From the NCBI GenBank assembly GCA_964507025.1, contig CAZDOK010000013.1, positions 39,064 to 103,063 of the forward strand: DNA of 64,000 bases, in the 5' to 3' direction. This DNA comes from Amarobacter sp964507025 (GTDB taxonomy: Bacteria > Chloroflexota > Dehalococcoidia > Tepidiformales > Tepidiformaceae). A model generated the notes under the pieces. It made no database searches, was not told the DNA's origin, and saw only the letters and a list, made by a program, of their open reading frames with translations. Positions 7,669 through 14,868 of this stretch are shown in pieces (position 1 is the first letter of the stretch; every line of letters begins with the position of its first letter). A program made the translations under genes and the position numbers.

Positions 7669-8224
7669 ACAGGTCACCGAACTCAAGCGGAAGATGGCCA
7701 CTGAGCGCGCCGCGCTCATCGCCGCCGCATCGGGCCTTTCCCCGCAGGATGCCCTCCGCGTTCCCGTCGATGCCGAGGGCGAAGAGCAGTGGACCGCTCT
7801 CGAACAGCTCGCTCACCTGCTCGAAATGGAGCGAGCCTATGACTCCTGGGTCCGCGCCGCCCTTCGCGATGACAACCCCGATACGTCCAGGGTGCCCGTT
7901 GCACCCGTCGCCATCCCCATCGAACACGCGAACAGCCACACCGTCGCCGAACTCCTCCGCGCCCTCGAACTGGAACGTGCCTACACCCTCGGACTCATCG
8001 ACGGCATCCCGCTCGACTCCTTCGAACGCACCGCCACGAGCCCGATGTTCGGCACCCTCACCGTTCTCCAGTGGCTGCGATCGTTCTATCGGCACGACCG
8101 GCAGCACGCGGCGCAGATCCAGGGCCGGCAGAGCGACTACAAGCCATCGTTCGTCGGCAAAGAGCCCAATCAGCGCAGGGCCCGCATCGAGCTCGTCGCG
8201 CGCCGGGAACTGCGCGGGACCTAA
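7655..8224 (+). CDS. DinB-like domain protein
   Basis: A 189-residue helical protein of the DinB superfamily. The N-terminal helix is followed by 'EQWTALEQLAHLLEMERAYD' near residue 45, where the His is the first metal position, and the C-terminal part holds 'LQWLRSFYRHDRQHAAQIQG' near 145, the paired His ligands. The start was set at GTG 7655 because of the very strong GGGGAGGGAG site 6 nt upstream. Relatives are metal-binding proteins with thiol-transferase or unknown roles. The stop overlaps the convergent small zinc-protein stop by 4 bp. Confidence 0.85.
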   Translation: MATAEQVTELKRKMATERAALIAAASGLSPQDALRVPVDAEGEEQWTALEQLAHLLEMERAYDSWVRAALRDDNPDTSRVPVAPVAIPIEHANSHTVAELLRALELERAYTLGLIDGIPLDSFERTATSPMFGTLTVLQWLRSFYRHDRQHAAQIQGRQSDYKPSFVGKEPNQRRARIELVARRELRGT

Positions 8225-8385
8225 GCGCTCAGGCGCTCGGCATTCCGGCGCGGAAGTGGTTCGAGCCGCGTGGGCACCACAGCTCGCTTGCCGCACCGCT
8301 CGCACTCGCGGACTCGGATCGCCCTCGCCTGGACATTCACGAAGTACTTCCAGCGATGCTCACAACTGACGTAGTGCTGTTCCAT
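8221..8385 (-). CDS. Small putative zinc-ribbon protein
   Basis: A 54-residue frame that looks like a real small protein: 'MEQHYVSCEHRWKYF' supplies one Cys and a His, and 'RECERCGKRAVV' supplies a CxxC knuckle, so one zinc could be held by C-H-C-C. The rest is basic. A GAGGG sequence lies very close (1-2 nt) to this ATG, so the true start could be a few codons further up (GTG at 8403). No known family is recognised; a nucleic-acid or protein contact role would be guesswork. Confidence 0.5.
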   Translation of the reverse strand: MEQHYVSCEHRWKYFVNVQARAIRVRECERCGKRAVVPTRLEPLPRRNAERLSA

Positions 8386-8479
8386 GCCCTCACGCTGGCA
8401 CACCCGGATGAACGCAATGTTTCCACCGTGCGAACGTTCCGCGATCAGCCACGCGGCCCATCGTCAGTGGTGCCCCGCG

Positions 8480-8509
8480 TTGCCCCCGTAGCGGAGGGGT
8501 GGCTATAGT
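8480..8509 (+). promoter_or_regulatory. Candidate promoter of the PHP phosphoesterase gene
   Basis: TTGCCC at 8480-8485 and TATAGT at 8504-8509 are separated by 18 bp, a good sigma-70-type layout. The expected start of transcription is about 8 nt before the ATG at 8525, and no Shine-Dalgarno sequence is seen in that short leader. Confidence 0.5.
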
Positions 8510-8524
8510 AGCCGGCAGTCTGCC

Positions 8525-9202
8525 ATGCTCATCGACCTCCACAGCCACACTTGGCCCCGCTCCCACGATAGCGTTCTCAACCCTGACGACCTGATCGTCC
8601 GGGCGAAGGCGGCCGGCCTCGATGCCATCGTTTTCACCGAGCACGACACCGTCTGGGATTACAAGGCGATCGAGGAGCTGCGCGCCAAGCACAACTTCCT
8701 TGTGCTCGCGGGAGTCGAAATCAGCACCGACGACGGCCACATCCTGGCGTTCGGCATCGATAAGTACGTCTTTGGCATGCATCGTTCGAAGGAGCTCGCC
8801 AGCTACGTCGAGAAAGTGGACGGCGCCATGGTGGCCGCCCATCCCTACCGGCGCCAGATGCCCTGGTTCAGCCGCAACGACGATGAGTACAAGGCTGCCC
8901 TCGAAAAGGCGTCGCGCAACCAGGCGTACCAGTACGTCCAGGCGCTCGAAGAGTTGAACGGCCGCGGCAGCGACAAGGAAAACGAGTTCTCCCGCCGCCT
9001 CGCTGACATGATGCAGCTCCCGGGCACCGGCGGCACCGACTCCCACGCCATCAGCGACGTGGGTAAGTGCGCAACCTACTTCGAAGCTGACATCCGCGAC
9101 GAACGCGAGCTCATCGACGCCATCAAGTCCGGCCGCTTCTATGCCGTCGACCTCCGCTCCGGCAAGCCAATCCCCGTTCGCGCCCTCCCGAGCGAAGCTT
9201 AG
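8525..9202 (+). CDS. PHP domain metal-dependent phosphoesterase
   Basis: A 225-residue single-domain PHP protein. The first metal motif 'DLHSHTWPRSHDS' starts at residue 4, 'VFTEHDTVWDY' near 38 gives the second, 'GVEISTDDGHILAFG' near 64 the third, 'AAHPYRR' near 103 the fourth, and 'GGTDSHAISDVG' near 171 the last. This complete set of His/Asp/Glu ligands supports a trinuclear metal site. Relatives hydrolyse phosphoesters such as nucleoside bisphosphates or histidinol phosphate; no linked pathway gene indicates the substrate here. Length is typical of the short stand-alone PHP family. Confidence 0.9.
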   Translation: MLIDLHSHTWPRSHDSVLNPDDLIVRAKAAGLDAIVFTEHDTVWDYKAIEELRAKHNFLVLAGVEISTDDGHILAFGIDKYVFGMHRSKELASYVEKVDGAMVAAHPYRRQMPWFSRNDDEYKAALEKASRNQAYQYVQALEELNGRGSDKENEFSRRLADMMQLPGTGGTDSHAISDVGKCATYFEADIRDERELIDAIKSGRFYAVDLRSGKPIPVRALPSEA

Positions 9203-9320
9203 CTGTCATCCGGCGAATCGCCCCGCTTGCGCTTCGCTTCACACACGAGGGTACCGATAGTAGTATGCGGAAGCCCGAGTGGCTTGAACGCAGCACCCGA
9301 CGGGAAGGAGCCATACTCGC

Positions 9321-9608
9321 ATGACTTACGTCATCACCAGCCCTTGTATCGATGTCCAGGACCAGGCCTGTGTCGAGGTCTGCCCTGTGGATTGCATCCA
9401 TTTCGACGAAGGCGACGACCGCATGCTCTACATCAATCCTGATGAGTGCATCGACTGCGGCGCCTGCGAACCCGCTTGCCCCGTGACCGCTATCTTCGCT
9501 GAAGACGACGTGCCCTCCGAGGGGGAACCCTTCAAGGAGATCAACGTCCTCTGGTACAGCGACAAGGCCGCGGCCCGCGCCAAGGTTGCCGACATCAAGC
9601 CCGCCTGA
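9321..9608 (+). CDS. fdxA: 7Fe-8S type ferredoxin (FdxA-like)
   Basis: A 95-residue acidic ferredoxin. The N-terminal half has the C-x7-C-x3-C pattern with 'CVEVCPVDCIHFDEGDD' near residue 17, which in Azotobacter-type ferredoxins holds a [3Fe-4S] cluster; 'CIDCGACEPACPVTAIF' near 43 supplies the [4Fe-4S] cluster. The order 'TSPCIDVQDQACVEVCPVDC' is the usual one for FdxA of actinobacteria and Chloroflexota. It is a cytosolic one-electron carrier; the partner is not encoded nearby. An AAGGAG site lies 9 nt upstream of the ATG, and a rho-independent terminator follows, so it is monocistronic. Confidence 0.93.
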   Translation: MTYVITSPCIDVQDQACVEVCPVDCIHFDEGDDRMLYINPDECIDCGACEPACPVTAIFAEDDVPSEGEPFKEINVLWYSDKAAARAKVADIKPA

Positions 9609-9641
9609 TCCGCTCCGCGGTAAGGCCGCAGACTTCGCCTG

Positions 9642-9670
9642 AGCCGCCCTCCCCAGGGCGGCTTTCGGTT
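9642..9670 (+). terminator. Intrinsic terminator after the ferredoxin gene
   Basis: A perfect 9-bp stem, AGCCGCCCT (9642-9650) and AGGGCGGCT (9655-9663), closes a CCCC loop and is followed by TTCGGTT. It separates the ferredoxin gene from the rplY promoter. Confidence 0.8.
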
Positions 9671-9690
9671 GCTCCGCGCAGCCCAGGAAC

Positions 9691-9718
9691 TTGACCGTGC
9701 CAGCCTTCCGGCTAGATT
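9691..9718 (+). promoter_or_regulatory. Promoter of rplY
   Basis: TTGACC (9691-9696) and TAGATT (9713-9718) are spaced by 16 bp, close to the sigma-70 consensus. This is the best-formed promoter in the window and fits a ribosomal protein gene. The predicted leader is about 42 nt and holds a hairpin next to the ribosome site. Confidence 0.7.
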
Positions 9719-9727
9719 GAAAACGTT

Positions 9728-9755
9728 GCGCCACGTATTGAGCGTGGCGCGGAGG
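9728..9755 (+). promoter_or_regulatory. Leader hairpin abutting the rplY ribosome binding site
   Basis: GCGCCACG (9728-9735) pairs perfectly with CGTGGCGC (9743-9750) around a 7-nt loop, and GGAGG follows without a gap at 9751-9755. The stem could stack on or occlude the ribosome site, a layout that suits autogenous control by a ribosomal protein. No homologous known leader is claimed. Confidence 0.5.
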
Positions 9756-9766
9756 ATGTCCCCAAC

Positions 9767-10354
9767 ATGGCTGAACGCGTAACGATCCAGGCGGCGCCCC
9801 GCGCCGTCCTCGGCAAGAAAGTCCGCCATCTCCGCCGGCAGGGCAGGCTCCCCGGCAATGTGTATGGCCGCGGCATCGAATCCCGCGCGATCGACATCGA
9901 CGCGCGCGAGTTCTCACGCACCATCAAGTCCGCCGGCCTTCGCGCCATGATCGAACTCAGCGTCGATGGCGAAAAGGCTCCCCGCTACGTCATCCTGCGC
10001 GGCATGGAACGGGCGGGCGGTACCGGCGACCCCATCCACGTCGATTTCTTCCAGGTTGATCCGAGCGTCCCCATCCAGGCCAACGTTCCGCTTCGGCTTG
10101 TCGGCGAAGCGCCGGCCGTTCGCGACCTGGCAGGCACACTCCTCCCTGGCCTCGACGTCGTCTCAGTCCGCTGCCTGCCGCTCGCGATCCCGGACTCGAT
10201 CCCGGTGAATCTCTCCGGACTCAATAGCTTCGATGTCAGCCTCACCGTCGCCGATGTCGACCCCGTTGAGGGTGTCGAAATCCTGACCGACCCCGCGATC
10301 GTTGTGGCTACGGTGAACCCGCCGCGCATTCGCGGTGGCGCGAACGCCGGCTAG
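9767..10354 (+). CDS. rplY: 50S ribosomal protein L25/general stress protein Ctc
   Basis: A 195-residue two-domain L25 of the Ctc/TL5 type. The N-terminal RNA-binding domain shows 'RAVLGKKVRHLRRQGRLPGN' near residue 12 and 'YGRGIESRAIDID' near 33; the C-terminal TL5 domain carries 'PIHVDFFQVD' near 88 and the acidic 'DSIPVNLSGL' region near 144. L25 binds 5S rRNA loop E at the central protuberance of the large subunit. The C-terminal end 'RIRGGANAG' is short compared with many Ctc proteins. A GGAGG site 11 nt upstream decides the start. The next gene begins 13 bp downstream, so they are likely cotranscribed. Confidence 0.95.
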   Translation: MAERVTIQAAPRAVLGKKVRHLRRQGRLPGNVYGRGIESRAIDIDAREFSRTIKSAGLRAMIELSVDGEKAPRYVILRGMERAGGTGDPIHVDFFQVDPSVPIQANVPLRLVGEAPAVRDLAGTLLPGLDVVSVRCLPLAIPDSIPVNLSGLNSFDVSLTVADVDPVEGVEILTDPAIVVATVNPPRIRGGANAG

Positions 10355-10366
10355 CCAGTTCTCCGC

Positions 10367-11323
10367 ATGACCGAACCTACCTACCCGGCCGATCCCGCTG
10401 AGGCCGGGTTGCGGTTGTTCCTGGGCTGGTTCGGCCCGCACTACGCCCGCTCGGTCTCCGTCGTCTCTGCCAGTTCCGATGGCTCGATGCTCACTGCCGA
10501 GGTCTCCGTCGGGCGCCGCTGGACGCTCACCGTCACCGTGCTGAATACGCTTGCCGCCGATGCCGACCTGGACTGGGAAGCCGCCCGGGCCGCTATCGAG
10601 CAGCGCCTCGATGGCGAAGGCCGCCCGGTGGCCCTCTGGGCGCCCCGGGGTGCAACCTTGCCAGCGACCGAACCCGGCCTCAGCGAGCTTGTGCTTTCGC
10701 TCTCCGGCGCGCACGCCCTCGAGGACGGCCGGCTCGAACTCCGGCGCCCCGTTCGCCTCTACTTCCGCCGGGTCGATACCACCGGGTCCGTCGTCACCGC
10801 GCTGGGCGGCCTCGCTGCCCACTGGGCCCAGTTCACCAACCGCGTTCCTGGAACGTTCCAGCTCAACTCCGTCGAGCTCCTTCGCCTGCCTTCCTCGAGT
10901 CAAGAGCGCGAGGAACTCGCCGAACGCATCGTCCTCGCCGCCCAGCAGCCTGATATCGAGGAGACCCACGTCATCCCCGCGGAGGACACCTGGACGGCGA
11001 ACGACATCGGCTCCGGACAGGCCTGCGTGCTGGGGACGCCCGCCCCGGAAAACGATGAGTGGAGCGCCTCGCTCCGGCGTAATCTGCGTCGCCTGCTCAA
11101 GGAGGCCGCCCCCGGGCTTGCACGGCCCGCGGAGGCTCGTGCCCTCGTGGTCCTCGGTGCAGCGACCTATGCCGAGGAAGAGAAGCTCTCGTGGGCTCTG
11201 CGCGGCATGGACCCCACCCTCTATGCGGGATATGACATCCTCACCGTGATCGCCGATGGGGTGGTCAAACCAATTCTCCAGCCGGGCCGGAATACCTTCC
11301 CGTGGGATGCGCCCCTCGGCTGA
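10367..11323 (+). CDS. Hypothetical protein, possibly cytosolic alpha/beta
   Basis: I do not recognise this 318-residue protein. It has no signal peptide or membrane segment. The first ~170 residues look like alternating beta strands with a helix 'LDWEAARAAIEQRLDGEG' and a strand-rich stretch 'LELRRPVRLYFRRVDTTG'. A more charged part follows ('SSSQEREELAERIVLAAQQ'), then a region with 'AEARALVVLGAATYAEEEKL' and a final beta-rich end. Codon use matches its neighbours, so it is native. It lies 13 bp after rplY and 16 bp before the dehydrogenase at 11339, and the three are probably one transcript. Confidence 0.8.
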   Translation: MTEPTYPADPAEAGLRLFLGWFGPHYARSVSVVSASSDGSMLTAEVSVGRRWTLTVTVLNTLAADADLDWEAARAAIEQRLDGEGRPVALWAPRGATLPATEPGLSELVLSLSGAHALEDGRLELRRPVRLYFRRVDTTGSVVTALGGLAAHWAQFTNRVPGTFQLNSVELLRLPSSSQEREELAERIVLAAQQPDIEETHVIPAEDTWTANDIGSGQACVLGTPAPENDEWSASLRRNLRRLLKEAAPGLARPAEARALVVLGAATYAEEEKLSWALRGMDPTLYAGYDILTVIADGVVKPILQPGRNTFPWDAPLG

Positions 11324-11338
11324 GCCTGGAGGCCAACC

Positions 11339-12223
11339 GTGGCAACCGAACGCGTCGGATTCGTCGGACTCGGGATCATGGGTGCTCCCATGGCCGCCAA
11401 CCTCCTGAAGGCGGGCTTCCAGGTTACCGTCTGGAATCGAACCCCCGCCCGCATGGAACCGCTCCTGGAACTTGGCGCCGCCGGCGCGGGTTCTCCCGCG
11501 GAAGTGGCCGCCATCAGCTCGGTCACCATCTCCTGCGTCACCAACTCGCCCGATGTCGAGGCGGTCGCCCTCGGGCCTGGTGGCATCGCGGAAGGTGCTG
11601 GGCCCGGCTCGGTCTACATCGACTGCTCCACCATCGCACCCGAAACAGCGCGCCATGTCGCCGCCGCACTCGGCCCTCGCGGGATCGCCATGCTCGATGC
11701 ACCCGTCAGCGGTGGAGATGTGGGCGCCCGGGCCGCCACCCTGGCGATCATGGTCGGCGGTGAGGCCGAGGTCTTCGCCCGTTGCCTCCCCGTCCTCGAA
11801 GCGATCGGCAAGACCATCGTCCACGTCGGCCCCAGCGGCTCCGGCCAGGTCGTGAAGCTCTGCAACCAGGTTGCCGGCGGCCTCAACCTGCTGGCCATGG
11901 CCGAGGCCATCTCCCTGGCGCGCGGCGCCGGGGTCGATCCCGCGAGGATGCTCGAAGTCGTCAGTGCCGGCGCGGCAGGCTCCTGGATGCTGTCCAACCT
12001 GGGCCCCCGCGCGGTTCGAGGCGACTACGCGCCCGGCTTCATGGTCGACCTCATGCAGAAGGACCTGCATCTCGTCCTGGATGAAGCTGCGCGCGGGCAC
12101 ACGCCCCTTCCGGGGACCGCGCTGGTGTCGCAGCTCTTCCAGGTCATCCAGGCGCAGGGACGCGGCGCAGACGGCACCCAGTCGATTGTCGACGCGCTCC
12201 GGCGCCTGGCGAATCGCGACTGA
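11339..12223 (+). CDS. NAD(P)-dependent beta-hydroxyacid dehydrogenase (3-hydroxyisobutyrate/tartronate-semialdehyde reductase family)
   Basis: A 294-residue enzyme with the Rossmann start 'VGFVGLGIMGAPMAANLLKA' at residue 5, the substrate motif 'DAPVSGGDVGARAATLAIMV' near 120 and the catalytic Lys region 'GSGQVVKLCNQ' near 168. These are the diagnostic sites of the family that reduces or oxidises 3-hydroxyisobutyrate, tartronate semialdehyde, or related short beta-hydroxyacids. Which substrate is used cannot be told without structure-based comparison. It starts at GTG with a GGAGG site 7 nt upstream and seems to close the operon that begins with rplY. Confidence 0.9.
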   Translation: MATERVGFVGLGIMGAPMAANLLKAGFQVTVWNRTPARMEPLLELGAAGAGSPAEVAAISSVTISCVTNSPDVEAVALGPGGIAEGAGPGSVYIDCSTIAPETARHVAAALGPRGIAMLDAPVSGGDVGARAATLAIMVGGEAEVFARCLPVLEAIGKTIVHVGPSGSGQVVKLCNQVAGGLNLLAMAEAISLARGAGVDPARMLEVVSAGAAGSWMLSNLGPRAVRGDYAPGFMVDLMQKDLHLVLDEAARGHTPLPGTALVSQLFQVIQAQGRGADGTQSIVDALRRLANRD

Positions 12224-12231
12224 CGATCGTC

Positions 12232-13203
12232 TTAGGCCACCGATGGCCCGTCGGGCTCCACCGTTCCGCGGAAAAGCCCCATTACCGGCCGGAACGACTT
12301 GTCGTCGGATAGCTGCTGGTCCGCGGCTGCGAACAGTTCGCCGGGCTCGCAATTCACGCCGCTGGCAACGCCAAACGTCACGCTGACCGGTACCAGCTCG
12401 GCCCATTCCTCGCTGTTCAACCGCTCAATCTCGTGAGCGATGCGCCGGGCGATCAGCCGCCCCAGGGCGAGATCGGCGTCCGGCAGGATAACCCCGAAGT
12501 CGTCGCCACCGATGCGCGCGGCGAAGTCCGTGCCACGCACACAGCGGGCGACTCCCGCCGCTGTCCGCCGGATCATGTCGTCGCCCACGTCGTGCCCGTG
12601 CACCTCGTTCACCACCCGCGTGCCAGCGATGTCCACCAGCACCAGCGTCACCGCGCGGCGCTCAGCCCGGGCCCCCTCGCACACCTCCGCAAGCCGCTCA
12701 TCGAATGCGTGGCGGTTGTGCAGGCCCGTCAGGTGGTCGGTTCGCGCTTCTCGTTCGAGCCAGCGGACCATCGTGTCCCGCCGGCGAAGGTTCCGGTTCT
12801 CGTCGAACGCCCCGAGGATGCGCAGCAGCAGTTGCTGGCCGTCGTCGAGATGGCTCCGGTTGAAGAAGTCATGGGCGCCGAGCTTGAGCGCCGGCAACGC
12901 CTCGCCCTCGTTCTCGCCGCCAGTCAGCAGAACCACCGCAACATCGTTGCGGTGTTCGCGGAGATATTGGGCGAGCGCGGTTGATGGGTCGCCCCACAGC
13001 CCCGAAGCGACCAGTGCCACGTCGAAAGAGCCGTCGCGCAGCAGCGCCTCCGCCTCGTCAGTCGTGCGCGCGGCGTGTGTCACGAACGTTCCCGCGCCGT
13101 GCAGGAGTTCGCGTACGCGCCGCACGTCATCGATGCAGTCATCGACGATCAGGACGCGCAGGATGCGCTGACGGTCGGGTGGCGGTGCCGTGCGAACGAT
13201 CAC
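12232..13203 (-). CDS. Diguanylate cyclase with degenerate receiver domain
   Basis: A ~323-residue response-regulator-like protein. The N-terminal receiver has the acidic pair in 'RVLIVDDC' and the Thr in 'VVLLTGG', but the usual phospho-acceptor Asp is replaced: the strand reads 'FDVALVASGLW', with Ala at that site, and the conserved Lys is Arg in 'FFNRSH'. The C-terminal GGDEF domain carries an intact active-site motif 'IGGDDFGVIL' and 'DHLTGLHNRHAFDERL' at its start, so cyclic di-GMP synthesis is likely. The RxxD inhibitory site is not obvious. GTG at 13203 with GGGAG upstream is preferred over the longer ATG at 13260. It faces the preceding operon tail to tail. Confidence 0.88.
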   Translation of the reverse strand: MIVRTAPPPDRQRILRVLIVDDCIDDVRRVRELLHGAGTFVTHAARTTDEAEALLRDGSFDVALVASGLWGDPSTALAQYLREHRNDVAVVLLTGGENEGEALPALKLGAHDFFNRSHLDDGQQLLLRILGAFDENRNLRRRDTMVRWLEREARTDHLTGLHNRHAFDERLAEVCEGARAERRAVTLVLVDIAGTRVVNEVHGHDVGDDMIRRTAAGVARCVRGTDFAARIGGDDFGVILPDADLALGRLIARRIAHEIERLNSEEWAELVPVSVTFGVASGVNCEPGELFAAADQQLSDDKSFRPVMGLFRGTVEPDGPSVA

Positions 13204-13301
13204 GTTGATGATTGCTCCCACAGTCACTATCGGCACACCCTGGCGGCTGCACGAGACCATGGGAGCAAATTCAGGGGATGCTGTGTGGAAAACCGGTGAC
13301 G

Positions 13302-13523
13302 TTACTCGAACAGCGGCCCGCCGGGATCCAGTATTCTCCCATCAAGCGCGATGACCGCCGGCCGCTCCTCGCAATAGCCCTCGTTCTCGCACTTGTCGAA
13401 GATGAACGCGCCGCGCTTCTTGTCGAACTGGATCTTCCAGGTGCCGATGGCCGGGCTCGATGGCCCCTTCTCCCTCTCGGCGGTCAGGATGGCGATGAGC
13501 GCAGCGATCTCTTCTCGTCCCAA
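13302..13523 (-). CDS. Small protein of unknown function
   Basis: A 73-residue acidic soluble protein starting at TTG with GGGGAG 6 nt upstream. It has a helical N-terminus ('EEIAALIAILTAEREKG') and a beta-rich second half with two Cys in 'DKCENEGYCEERPAV'. Composition is that of a real protein, unlike shadows on the other strand. No family is recognised. It lies 33 bp past the MFS transporter stop on the same strand and may be cotranscribed with it. Confidence 0.6.
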   Translation of the reverse strand: MGREEIAALIAILTAEREKGPSSPAIGTWKIQFDKKRGAFIFDKCENEGYCEERPAVIALDGRILDPGGPLFE

Positions 13524-13556
13524 TGCGGGCTCCCCGTGAATGGTTCTTCCTAGAGC

Positions 13557-14822
13557 TTATTCGGCCCCGGCCACCGTGGCGACTCGCACCGGCTCCCGGG
13601 CCTCCCTTCGCCCCAGCGAAAGCGCGAACAGCCACGTGACCAGCGTGACCGCCACCACCACCGACCCCATCACCACCAGCGTCTCGCGCTCCCCGATGCT
13701 GTCGGCCAGCATGCCGAACGGATACGCAACCAGGCTGTTCATGCCCCAGGCCAGCATCGTCACCGACATCACCCTGCCGTGATACGCCGGGTCTGCTTCC
13801 TTCATCACCAGCGCATTGTTGATGAGCTGGAACGCACTCGACCCCATGCCGACCAGGAACATCGCACCGAGCGCCATGGTGAAGCTTGGCGCCGCCGCCA
13901 GCAGCCAGATCGATGCGCCGAGCAACACGCCTCCGCTCATCATCAACGTCCACGCGTGCTTCGAACCGGCCAGCCCGGCGAGGAAGATAGTCACGGCGAA
14001 TCCCGAGATGGCGCTGATGCCCAGCAGGAACGCCATGTCTTCCGTTGGTCTTCCCAGTTCGTTCTCCAGCAATCCAGGCAGGATGACGAAGTACGAAAAC
14101 CCGCCCATGATCACCCCGATGAACGACAGCGCGAGCAGCATCAGCCGCGGGCGCTCCCGCATGTGGGAAAGCCCCATCCCCATGTCGGCCATGAACGAAC
14201 GATTGCCGCGGCTGACTGGCCTCGATGGCGGTAGGAGCGTCAGCGTGAACACCACGATCGCGAACAGCCCGCCCATGAACAGGTAGGTGCCGCCCGTTCC
14301 GACGAAGCTCAGCGCGATCAGCCCCCCGGCGATGAACGGACCGAAGATCCGCGTCGCCGTCATGCCCACCTGCTGCAGCGCGATCCCGTTTGGCAGGTCG
14401 TCCTGCGGCACAAGCTCGCCCACCCATGCCTGGCGCGCCGGCCCGATGAACGAGAACACGGTCCCGAGCACCAGCGTTGAACCTGCAAGGGCGAGGATCG
14501 TGATCTGGTCGGTCAGGATGAGCACGCCCACCAGCGCGAAGTTCAGCCCGATGATCGTCTGGCCGAAAAACAGCATTCGCCGCTTTGAGAACCGGTCGGC
14601 CACCACGCCACCGAACGGCGAAACGAGAATCGTCGCGATGCCCATCCCCAGTGAGACGAACCCCACCGCCCCGTTCTTCCCCGTGAGATCGAAGGCCACC
14701 ACCGACTGGACAACCGAGGACATCATGAAGGCAAGGAACGAGAAGCATGTGCCGATCCAGAGCACCCGGTACTCGCGGTACTTCAGCGCCTTGAACGTGT
14801 TGTGCGCCCACGTGGAAATCAC
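13557..14822 (-). CDS. MFS transporter (EntS/MFS_3-like exporter)
   Basis: A 421-residue major facilitator with about twelve transmembrane helices. The loop between helices 2 and 3 reads 'GGVVADRFSKRRML' near residue 74, the MFS A-type motif, and 'FIGPARQAWVGELVPQDDLP' near 124 is typical of the MFS_3 group that includes the enterobactin exporter EntS and macrolide exporters. Proton-driven efflux of a small molecule is likely, the substrate unknown. It starts at GTG with TAGGAT 6 nt upstream and no ribosome site, so the transcript may be leaderless. The C-terminus is short. Confidence 0.9.
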   Translation of the reverse strand: MISTWAHNTFKALKYREYRVLWIGTCFSFLAFMMSSVVQSVVAFDLTGKNGAVGFVSLGMGIATILVSPFGGVVADRFSKRRMLFFGQTIIGLNFALVGVLILTDQITILALAGSTLVLGTVFSFIGPARQAWVGELVPQDDLPNGIALQQVGMTATRIFGPFIAGGLIALSFVGTGGTYLFMGGLFAIVVFTLTLLPPSRPVSRGNRSFMADMGMGLSHMRERPRLMLLALSFIGVIMGGFSYFVILPGLLENELGRPTEDMAFLLGISAISGFAVTIFLAGLAGSKHAWTLMMSGGVLLGASIWLLAAAPSFTMALGAMFLVGMGSSAFQLINNALVMKEADPAYHGRVMSVTMLAWGMNSLVAYPFGMLADSIGERETLVVMGSVVVAVTLVTWLFALSLGRREAREPVRVATVAGAE

Positions 14823-14828
14823 TCAATC

Positions 14829-14834
14829 ATCCTA
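14829..14834 (-). promoter_or_regulatory. Candidate -10 element of the MFS gene (leaderless type)
   Basis: TAGGAT on the minus strand ends 6 nt before the GTG at 14822. No ribosome site is present. Confidence 0.4.
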
Positions 14835-14868
14835 ACCGCCGGTCGCGGGCCACCGCCATCACCCGTCC

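Noticed and set aside
9273..9312. tRNA-like string GCCCGAGTGGCTTGAACGC upstream of the ferredoxin gene
   Set aside because: No acceptor stem, anticodon arm or T arm can be drawn around it; it is followed at once by the ribosome site of the ferredoxin gene.
10163..12406. 747-codon minus-strand frame opposite rplY, the hypothetical gene and the dehydrogenase
   Set aside because: Same mirror effect; the translation is low-complexity and rich in Arg, Gly and Asp, with no recognisable domain.
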